Below, one piece after another: positions 25,001 to 37,000 of a stretch of 64,000 nucleotides of DNA. How positions within the stretch are numbered: the first letter of the stretch is position 1; the number at the start of each line of letters is the position of its first letter. Under the pieces are notes generated by a model. The model was given only the letters and a program-made list of their open reading frames with translations. It was not told the origin of the DNA and made no database searches. The position numbers were made by a program, and so were the translations under genes. Source of the DNA: Sisyra terminalis (lineage: Eukaryota; Arthropoda; Insecta; Neuroptera; Sisyridae); assembly GCA_958496175.1 (NCBI GenBank), contig OY292277.1, positions 43,535,050 to 43,599,049 on the forward strand, given 5' to 3'.

Positions 25001-28000
25001 ACAAAACCAGTTTACTCGTTAGCTAGTGTGAAATGCACATTATTGTAATTTGACCTATAGATATGAAATAACATAGTAAAAGTTTAAAGTCCAAAATTTC
25101 TACGAGAGAATAGCAGGTATAAATATTTCGTTCTGGAATTTGGAACCAGTTTCAGGTATTTATTATTTGTTGTCAATTATAAATACATTAACACCTTTTT
25201 CCGACTCCATAAATGATATCTTTGAAACTCGACCTTTTTCTCACATTTTGGCCTTCAAGCTTCTAATATGTTATTTCATACCACCCGTGGAGACCAGGTA
25301 AAATTCCTTACAATTTCACACCAGCTTGGAATTAAGCCGGTTTCGGTCACAATATTGAACATTATGGATCAAAGGTTGATAAAATTGAACGTATATTTCT
25401 ATTTACATGAATTTTATCGTACGATTCAAAAACAGGTTTATCGATTTCGATAATATTTTATTTTCAGGTACATCATAGTGTTTTGCCCAAAAAAAAAAGT
25501 ATAAGGAAAGTCACAGACAAGTCTAATCTAAATATTTTATTCTGATTTCATTTATGGTTCTAATTTAAAGACAGCACTACTGATTTGATAGAAAATTTGT
25601 GATCAAGTTCAACTAATTTTTCTTCAGAAGAAAAGGTTACCTATTTACGTTAAATTACTAATAATAAAAGTAGCATTCTGTAGAAGGCCGATCCAAATAA
25701 ATAAACGGACACCCATTAATTAGATTTAATTTGGACTCTTTAATTAAATATCTATGTTCTTGAAATCAGGGGTGGCCAACCCAAATGTTATTACGGGCCA
25801 CTTCGGAAATGCAAGTCAATCAAATAGCACAAATAAGTCTAATCTTAATAGTTGTACCAATATTTTATTCAGATTTTACTTATGGTTTCAATTTAAAGAC
25901 AGCATTACTGATTTGATAGAAACTTTGTAATCAAGTTCAACTAATTTTTCTTCTGAAGAAAAGGTTGCCTATTTGCGATTAATTATTAATATTAAAAGTA
26001 GCATTCAGAAGAAGGTCGATTAAAATAAATAAACGGACACCCATTTTGGATATAAATTGGACTCTTTAATTAAATATCTATGTTCTTTTTTAAGATATCA
26101 AAAAACCTGTATATTTTAAATCAGGAGTGGTCAACCCAAATTATATTGAGGGTCACTTCGGAAATTCATCATAACTCCGCGGGCTACTTTTGAAGTTATA
26201 TCTCAAATTCTTCATACTAAATTTAGATATATTGTAAACATTTTTTAATATATTGATTTTCCTTACTTTGGTCATTATAAAATGCATACATTTTATAAAA
26301 GTCTGATGCTTATCTCAGGTTGAAAAATTTGTCAAGGTGTACCTTTTGTGGTCCGTGGGTTGGCCACCTCTGACAACCTCTGATTTAAATAAACAATGAA
26401 TAATCTATCTTGTATCTACATATAGAAAATTGTTATGTTGGTTTGTGTAGATTTCAAAAAAGTTTCAAAAAAAAAAAGTTTTCCATCCAATTAGCTCAAA
26501 TTTTGTCACGATATACAATCCACTTCAAAGATTGCTTTTATCTTTTTCTTGCATCAGTAATATACCTGCAACAGCAAGAAAACGGCTTTTTCAACGGTCA
26601 ATACAATAGCCACTATCATACTTCATTGTTATGATTGTGCAGTGATTTTTATAGGTAGAGTAAATTTTCTCAAAACGTAATTGATAAATACTTATCTTGA
26701 AGGTAAGTTATAATTGGTACATCGAGGGATGCTGAGAGTTGATTAGGGAGGAGATTTTAAAAATTCAAATTTTTTTTTCCTAAATCCTTTTATTTATTTA
26801 CAACCATAGGCTGGCTGGACAATGTCTACCGGGTTCAACTAGCTATCGATAAAGTTAAATATTTAAAATAAACTATTTTCGAAAGAGCAGCAATTTTAAT
26901 ACATAAAAATATAAGGTGGCCAAAGTCTATGAGCAAAAATGATAATTATTTAAACTAATTAACTAGTAAAACATTTAAAAAAAAATACATAAAAAGTAAA
27001 AAACAAAGAAAACCATTCATTAACAAAAAAATTGATATAAACAATGTTCGCCATTATTTTTGAATGATTACGAAATATTTCATATCCACAAGATAAACTT
27101 TCAATGTCATTATTTTTTTATCTAGAATTCTCCAATATGTATTATTTTATTCAGTCAACTTAAATATTTTTTGGGAACAAAATTCCTGAAATTCTAGTCA
27201 ATTTACTCTAACGATTTTGACCTAAAACACTGTAACGTAGTCGTAAGAAAAATCACCAAAGTACCAGTAACATATTCGCTCTATCCTTCTATATAAAAAT
27301 AGGCAAAAATAAAATATCCGTGCTTTTCTGAAGAACAAAGTTTGCAAACCTAGACGAAGCTGACACGAATTTATGCAACCAATGATGCAAATATGTTCAA
27401 TAAATTTTCCGCCTCGAATCAACTTCATACTTAATTCAAAAATTCCAAACGAACAATATTTAACATTTCATTTCCTCAAGTCCACATTGACGTACTTCCT
27501 TTCGAACAATGTGAAAAAAATTGAGCTTTTATCTTTGATTGAACATTTTTCCTTGAAATTTCACTTTTAAATTAGACGAGCTTATAATTATGAGGAGTTG
27601 GTCGCAGAGCTTTCCACTTTCGTATTTAAATTTCAACTGGAATTTGTTGGAGTAAAAAAGAATAATTTTTGGTTTGACGATGAGGTGATGATTGATGGGA
27701 CTTTGGCTCATATGAAAGTGAAGTTATTTAAGAAATTGCGTGCGAGAAAAGTTCTGGTGGTCAATTCATCAAAATCAAGATTTCAGTTGGAAATGATTGA
27801 AAGATTGTAAGGGTGCATTTGTCGATGGGAAGGGTTGGAAGTGTTTAATCTCCGGTTTTTATTAAAATTTTGCTCGGTTCGAGGAAAAATCCAATTGGAA
27901 ACGTGGCTAATGGGTGATGGACTTTTGACGGCGGTATAATGTAAGGAATGAATTTGAGGGTGGATGGTGTGGTAGTTTTTTAATCTGTAGTAGGGTGTCC

Positions 28001-31000
28001 CTTCTTTGATCATTTTTAAATTTGTTCAAACTCACCCCAAAAACTAATAATGCGTTAATTATGCTTGACCATAATTCATTTCTTTAACTTAAGAATTTTA
28101 ATTTTTAACCGATGAAAAAGAAAAGAAATTTACAATTCGACATGAATATGTATTATTTTTATGAAAAATCAGGCAATATTTTTCACGGAATAGTCCGATT
28201 TGATGATCCCTTGTTTTTATTGATTGAGGTTTACATTGAAATTGGTCCCATTTAAGCAGGCCATTCACGCTCCGACTTGCAGTCCAACTAGTCGGACTAC
28301 TAATTGGATCTTCTAGTTGGATCGCCTAAATGATCCGCTCGACATCCAACTTCCAACAACACCATTCACGGTTCGACTTTAGATCCAACTTCGAAAGTCG
28401 GGCCACTAGTTGGACTGCAAGTCGGAGCGTGAATGGCCTGCTTTAAATTTCAAATCGTTGTTTATGGGTACAAAAATAAGGGATGATTGCTTTTACATTA
28501 AATTTGGAAAGTAGAAGTATTCAGAAGAGGAAATGAAGGAAGAAGTATCATCGATGTGGTGACAAAAAAATGAGCTTGTTAGATGGGTAACATTTTGATA
28601 GGAAAAGATTAATAATTGATGTAGTAGAAGGGAAACTAGGATACTTAAAGGGAAAAGGAGTAAGGTCAATTGAAATCCAAACCAGGAAACAGGAATGGAC
28701 TACTTCGATTTAAAGAATTTTGCAAGGATATACGATGCTCGAAAGAAGAAATTAAACTAACCATTGGGCAGAAAAAATGTTTTTTGTCATAGTGATGGAT
28801 AGAACTAAGGACATTGCAATATAATCTCGAAATTTTAAGGTCTAAAAATTTTTATTGTAAAAGAATTATGATTAATTATTTTTAATAGCTAATCAATATC
28901 ACTATAAATAGCCAAGATCTTTAGCGACTCTAGGGTTAATTAAAATCTGTAATCTGAGAAACATTGAAAATTTTCCCAGTTCGAAATTCGAACCCAATAG
29001 ATATTGTAATGAGGCAACTAGACTTTTAATGTGGACATTAAGTTGCCTATCCGCTGGGGTTGCAATGCTTTTCTTTCAGGCCCTATCTTCGAGGGGGACT
29101 TCCAAAGTGGTTACTATGTCCTGTTGGGACAGGTCTGTATGGATTATTGATATGGATATATGGATAGAATGTGCATATAGTGTCAACTAGAAATTTGTTT
29201 TATGTTTAAAACATTGACATCGTCGAAATTGCATTTTCAAGTATTATAGTTTGAACCATATCCATATTAATATACAATACCTAGTTTAAATACATTTCAG
29301 GAAAAGATATTTTTTGGAAATTTTAAAATCATCCAAGGAAAGCAGATTGATGCATTCTATTGCATTATGTTTTTTTATATTTAAATTAAAAATTAGTTTC
29401 AAAACATAGAAATAAATGGATAATAAAATTAAACAATTACTATTGTATTAATTTAATTTTTACTTTATCGCTATTTGTACATGTTGTAGGTACACAATTG
29501 ACTATTTAAACAAACTGTATCTATATACAATTGATTGTTCTATATCTATAAATGATAGTTTATGACATCAATCCACTTCTTTATGGTCAATGTTTTCGAT
29601 AGCTATTTTTCGAACAAGTGACCCATGCTATTTTAATAAACAGTTAGTTCATATATGTAAGACACAAATTTGTATAAGTAGTCAATTGTGCATAATATTG
29701 TGAAATACTATACAGTATGTATAAATAGCGAATTTGGCTTATGTCCCTTTAAGCGACATCAATATCTAGCAAAATTGCATTTTTTACTTTGTTTTTAAAT
29801 CGATTCACGAGTAAATCAGGTCATAATGGAAATTTACCAACAAAAGAGGAAATTAAACGATATTAGAATTGAATTAACAAAAAAATTGCTAATTAAATTA
29901 AAAACAAAGAAGAAATTGGAATGTCGCTAGATATTGGTGTCGCTAAAAGGAACATGAACCACTAATTTAATATATTATTTGAAAACTAGTAACTTTCTGG
30001 GAAATATTCACAGCCCAAAACTGTCAAAACTAGCAAACATTGGAAATTGAATGAAAACGAAATGACAGTTGAAACCAATGACAACAATTAGTTAATTCCA
30101 AATTGAGGCAATAATTTTTATATGTGTGTTACATTCACATGTATATGCTTATATTCTTTGTTCTTTGTCTTTGGCGCCATATATACATTTGCCTGTTATA
30201 TTGGCATTGTAAAAATTGTTATTCAAATTGTATCAATTTTAGTTATTATAAGCTACTAATTACGGATGTACCATTTAAACGACTACCTATGGGAGAACCG
30301 TGAATATACTGAAATTCACTTCTACTTCATTCAGTTATCTTCCTATATTCGTAAGAAACTGTTTACCAAATTCAAAACTTATTTTTAAAATCATTAAATG
30401 AGTTTGATTTAAAGAATATAGACTTAAAGATTTAAAGCTTTTAAATTATGACACATAGAGATTTGATGTTTAAGTAGAGAATAAATTTCATGGAGCTTTG
30501 GACTGCCAAAGAGCTTTCAATGTCGATACAAAACGTTATTGTTAATTATGAAATTTAAAGTTAAAAATCTGGCAAAAAATATAATTTTTAAACAATAAAA
30601 CTTAAATTTTTGAGTCGTCTTGTAAAATTACTGTTTTCTAAGTATTTGGGGCAAAAACGAAATTCTTAATAACTTTTTTTCCAATGATTTCTCGATTTAT
30701 GCTGGTCATAGAAGAATCACAGCAAAGTAAGCAAAAAGAAATGGGTATACATGTTAAATTAAATACAATATTTCCCCCAAAATTCCAATTTCTTATGCTA
30801 TGGCAGTGGATCAAAAACATTTTTTTAACTGCGCCCGTACACATCGTTTTATGGTATAAGCTTGGATCAGGAACGTCGAAATTTGAGAATTGTTTTTGAA
30901 TGGTTTCGATATTATTCCTGTACGTATTGTTCACTCGAATGCTTTTTGTACGTAAATTTTGACATGTCAGAAATAAAGTTGTGATTGTTATTTTCAATTA

Positions 31001-34000
31001 TGTATTTATATTGTATTATCTAAAATTAAATTTTCTAAATAAAGTCTACTTTGGGCAAGTCCACTTAAGCACACCCACAATTTGGCAACGTTGCATTTTC
31101 GACTTTGTTTTAATTTAATTCGCGATTAAATCGGGCCATAATAAAAATAACCGTCGCTTCTTCATTTCGGACTTGTCAAAGTTTACGTACAAATTGCATT
31201 CGAGTGAACAATACGTACCCATTCGGAATAGTTATCTACAGTTCGGAATATCTCGACGTTCCTGATCCAAGCTTATACCCGTTTTATCACATCCCTTTAA
31301 TCTTTTGGGCTTAATTGTGGCTACAAAAAGGCTCGTGCTCATGAGGCAATAGCGGATCTAAGCCCTCGGATACCCCAAATTTAATAATTTCGACGTGCCA
31401 GAAGCGATCCATCTTCTCCAAGTAGGGATAGTGTGGTATTTCGTCTAAATATCTACCAGTTTCGGAATGATTTTCTAGACCACTCATCTACCGTCTTTTT
31501 CCGAAAATAAGACACTGTCGTATTTTCTTTTTATGGTTCAAAATACCCGCCATGGCTTATTTTCAGGGGAGGACAAGTACTGGCTGAATTCCAAACTAGT
31601 AAACCACTATTTCGACCCCTCAACAGTGGTGGCAGCATATAATCAACCCACTTTCTTATAACTACTTGGGTGCACCAGGCTTTTTTACTTTCAATGACAT
31701 AAATTCCTGAAACGCGTTGAATCTGGTCTTTTTTATCTTTAGTGATTAAAAATGACGAATCGCCAAAATACAGGTAACACGTGTACTATCGTAACCGGTA
31801 GAAGGAACGTAAATTGATAAGGAAGCCTTGTAGTGAACCGTCGTTTGAGCTCCTTTCTTTTTTTTACGTTATTGTAACTATGGCTTATTTTCGGGGGATG
31901 GCTTATACTAAAATAAGTTCCGAAAATCATGATATGGCGTATTTTTGGGGGATGCCTTATTTTCGGAAAAAGACGGTACCAGTATGCTCTACTAGCTGTT
32001 GAAAAAATGCCAGTTTCGAAAAACAGTTTAAGGATTAGAAATTTGATAAAGAGATATAGGTAACTTCAAATTCCATGATCTTGTGAAAATGAAAGGGTCA
32101 ACTTAATGTGAATTGTCTCTAATGAGAGATGGACATTTGGTGGATGGGTAAAACATGGAATTTGATAGTGGGTGGTGGGTGTGTTAATGTGTATATGTAT
32201 ATATTGAATTTCCAAAATGAAATACTCACGTCCACGTTGATTCCAGGTAAATGAAAGAGTCGTGACGGAGGTTCTTCTTTCGGCACATACCTATAGAATT
32301 CTTCATCGCCCCGATACCACTTGACCGAATAGAGGGGCGCTTGTTCCAGATCATAATCGCACGCAAACATCACCGAATGTCCAGCTCGAACTGCACGTGG
32401 CACACTGACACGTACCCCTTTCAGCGCGAACCCCCGAGCCACTAAAAACCAAACGACCAAACCATATTCTCAGCCACGAATTCTCATTTAACACAAGTTT
32501 CAAGAGAATTCACCTATTTATACAATTTACAAGAGTCGATTTAATTAAACCGGAGGATCATTCACGAGAAACTCATTCCGAGTGATACTACACCTACATA
32601 TACATACACGTGGTAGGTATCTCCGTTACTCCAAAGAACTGGCGACGGACAATCGAAATGGGGAAAGAAAAACGACGGAAAAAAGAGCTTTACATACAAA
32701 TAAATTGTGTGCCACTCTGCCCCTATTGATTGTTCCCATGTCCGTTCGTTGGCACGCATTTAAATAGAATTATTATTCGGATTGTACATTATTTCAATTC
32801 TTATTCCTACAACGAACAATCAGACGACATTCAAGACTAAAATTAACCTTTCAAAATACGCTTATCTAACCATAAATAAATTCAAAAAAAAATCTAATTT
32901 TACCAACAGTTTAAAATAGGTAACGTAAGAAATTCGTGATTCTGAAACAATCGAAACAATACAGGAGAATTCGCAGAAAAATAAACGTATGGCGTGCACC
33001 ACGTCTCTTCGGGAATTCCAACTTTTTCATGTGCACTTTTTACAGTAATTTCTCGATTTATGCTGGTCATTGAAGAATTGCAGCAAAATAAGCAAAATAA
33101 ATGTGTATACTTATTAAATTAAATACAATGTTTTCCCCGAAATTCCAACATCATCGTATTTTTTTGGGTATTTTAACAATTTTTTGGTCTATACCGTGAA
33201 TATGCTGATATTCACTTCAACATCATTCAATAATCTTATATTCGTAAGAAACTGTTAACCAATTTTAAATGAAATACCTTGAATTAAGAGCTTTTATAAT
33301 TATGACTAATTGTACAGATTTGATGTTTAAGTAAAGAGTAAATCTCATGTAGCTTTGGGTGTCCCAAAAGCTTTTAATATCGATACAAAACGTTATTGTT
33401 AGTAATGAAATGTAAAAGCTAAAAATCAGACAAAAAATATAGTTTTTAAACAATAAAACTTAAATTTTTGAGTCATCTTGTTAAATTACTGTTTTCGAAG
33501 AATTTGAGGCCAAAAAAACGAAATTCTTTGTAAAATTAAATGAGCTTTTTTATCGTCAGATGGTTTTTAATGAAATATCTAGATTCTACAGCTTTTCAAA
33601 TTATGACAAATTAAAGAGATTTGATGTTTAAGTAAAGAATAAATGCTCATGTAGTATTGAGTTTCCCAAGAGCTTTTAATATCGATACAAAACGTTATTG
33701 TTAATAAAGAAATGTTAAAGTTAAAAACCTGGCAAAAAATATAATTTTTAAACAATAAAGCTAAATTTTTTGAGTCCTTTTGTTAATTTACTGTTTTCTA
33801 AGTATTTAGAGGAAGAAATATCTAGATTCTAGAGCTTCTAAAACTATGATTAGTTATTGAGTTTTATGTTTAATTAGAGAATAAATCTCATGGAGGTTTG
33901 GGCTTCCAAAGAGCTTTTAATATCAATACAAAACGTTATTGTTAGTAATGAAATGTTATGGCTTAAAAACTGGCAAAAAATATAATTTTTAAACAATAAA

Positions 34001-37000
34001 ATTTAAATTTCTGAGTCCTCTAGTTAAATTACTATTTTCTAAGTATTTAGGGCCAAAAAAACGAAATTCTTGATAACTTTTTTTCCAATGATTTCTCGAT
34101 TTATGCTGGTCATAGAAGAATCGCAGCAAAGTAGGCAAAAAGAAATATATATATCTACTAATTAAATTAAATACTATGTTTCCCCTAAAATTCTTACTTT
34201 TTCGTATTTTTTTTACAAAATATTGATAAAAGTACGAAAATTTATCCAGGATAAATTGAATTTCACGGCTATAGCCAATTCGGATCTTATGTCACCGGTT
34301 TTAATTATCAAAAAACGATTTTTTGTTTGTTTAATTTTCTGTTCAAGCCATAAAATTAACACAAATAATCACTTGCGCTCTAATATTAATAATTTTTATC
34401 TTCTCTTCCAATAATTTTATTGTTAAAAAAAATAAAAATTAGCAAAAAGTTGAAAATATTGCAAGATTTATATTAGGCACAAGTGAAATGTTGAATGACT
34501 TTTAATGGAGTAATTTAATCGAAAGTTCATAAGGGACCTTTTTTGTAGAGCGTTAAATTTTACGTCAGAATAATTTGACTTTAAATCTTTTCATCCATTT
34601 GTTTCTGAGAAAAAAAATTAAAAGTAAAAAGTCAAATAATCCCGTGTTATTTATAAATGGTAAAAGTAACATGATTCCGGCACGGTTTAATCAAGAAATT
34701 AAGAGCTTAATTGTATTGGATAATTTTTTTTATATCTTAAACGAAAAATTCAGGGAGCGATCGCTGTAAAAAAATCAATTTGGGAAATAACGGACACCCT
34801 AATGTATATACTAATTAAATTAAATACAATATTTTCCCTAAAATTCCAACTTCTTCGTTTTTTTTTTGTAGTGTATCTTAACAATTCTTTAGCTTACACC
34901 ATGAATAATGTTATAATTCACTTCTACTTCATTCAATAATTTTTAAACCATAAAATTTTAACTTTTGAGTTCTCTTATTAAATTACTCTTTTCTAAGTAT
35001 TTGGGGCCAAAAAAGCGTAATTTTAAATAACTTTTTTTTGATAAGCATAAACTATATATACTTAATAATAAAAATTTTATCTTCTTTTTAAAGAGAGTAT
35101 CGTTAGCACTTATAAAAAGATATAACAAAAGTGTGATTACTTTTCTGGAGAACCATTTGAAGAATTTTAAATTTTTCTGAACACTAAACTAGGGTAATTG
35201 AAAAATTTTGAATAGTTCTAAAACAACACGTCTTTCCGTTCCCCTTTTCTCCAAGAATTAATCAACCATAAAGATTCTAATTCAGAGCTTAAAATGTTAT
35301 AGGTACAATAAGTAAAATGCAAGAAATTGCATTAAAATCGGTTCAGTGGTTTCCGGAAAAGTGGTCCCCCATTTTGAAAAACTTATTTTGAGAAAAACGT
35401 GCATAAAGATTCTTTACGTTATATAATTAAATCAATTTATCTTTTGGTCAAAAGTTAAACATGCTTAATACCTTTATGTTTCTTTATATTTCTCAAAAAA
35501 TTATTGGGATCTATTGTTGAACTTACAAACAATAGACAAAAATCGATTTTCCTTGGAAAGTATATTAGCACCTAACTTGATTTTTGTATGAATAACTTTA
35601 TTAAGTTGTTTTTTTTTTTTAATTTTTCATATTAATTATAATATCAATTGCCATAGTTTTAAAAGCAGATCACTTTTCTTTTAGGTGAAAACGTGTTTAG
35701 AGCGTTAAAAAGATATAAAACCTCTAGTTTCTTATTATTTAACATTGCATTAGCAATAAAAAATAACTAATGGTAGCCTGAGGTAAACTCAGACAAATTT
35801 TAAATTTATATTTTTTATTTATTTTTATCACGCATTTGCGATTGAAAAAAAAGCCATGTGGTCGACGTAAGGAATTATTATTTCACCAGTTTTACAACAA
35901 AATAACATTAGTTGCATGATTTATTTTTTCTTCAGAATTTATGTTAATGATAAGTCTTATTTCTACTAAAATTTACTGCTGCACTAATGTACATTTCTAG
36001 TCGGTTTTTTAAGCTTCATAAGAAAAAATAAATCATATAAAAGTTGTAGGAAATTGTAAAATCGTTCGAATGAACCTACATGCCAATAAAATATATTAGT
36101 TTTTTATTTGATTTGGAGCGGAAAATCCCTATTTGATAAACCCCAAAAGAAGGAGGGTAAATACCAAAAGTAGCAGGAAAACAAAGTATAATCTAGATAA
36201 GTAGAAAGACTATCTTCCAATTTAATTTCTCAACTTAGATTTTGAAAACTGTTTAAAATTATTGTAACGAATTTTCCCAAAAAATATACACACTTACGTA
36301 TTTACCGCCGTGGCGGAAAAACTTATTAATATAGTCAGCTTGCAAATCTCTAAGCTACATACTTTTAATTTATTTGCGGTTTTCTTCGCCAATTTTACGC
36401 AAAGATAAACTTAAACGGATAAATTGCTATTTTTACTTCAACTAGTATAATATAAATATTTTAATGTCAATAAAATAATGAAACATAAAATGACAGAACA
36501 TACAAAGTTCTACCCATTTAAAAAAGGCATTAAGAGGCATTTTGAAATCATTACATTTAAAATACTTTTTACAACTTTAAACGACTTCTAATGAGCTTTT
36601 TGAAGATTTAAAATGCCTTTTTTAACAGGGTAAGCGTATAAACCATTTTTTAGCTAATTGCGGCCAAAAAACGTATCAGTTGACCACTTTAGCAGAAATT
36701 GAGTAACATTTATCGACGCAAGTAAACTCAATTCAGTTTATTTTTAATTTGCTAATTTCCAATCTTCTAATTATAGCTTTTTTTAATTACACACAGTGGC
36801 GGATTTACAAATTTGCTGCCAGTAGTTTATTCAATTTTGCCACCCCTACTGATCTCTGAAACTCGATCCCCTATTTCGCAATCATATTAATTATATTTAT
36901 TCTATCAATGGAATCATAATTAGTGCTCTATCGCCGTTATTACATTAATTTTCCTGTGATTAGCATGATTATGAACTCTAGTAGTATCAATTTTAAGATC

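Noticed and set aside
30638..30997. 119-codon minus-strand frame, the longest without an assigned gene
   Set aside because: It lies across an inverted repeat and across units that recur at 33.0 and 34.1 kb with frame breaks. No domain and no splice context.
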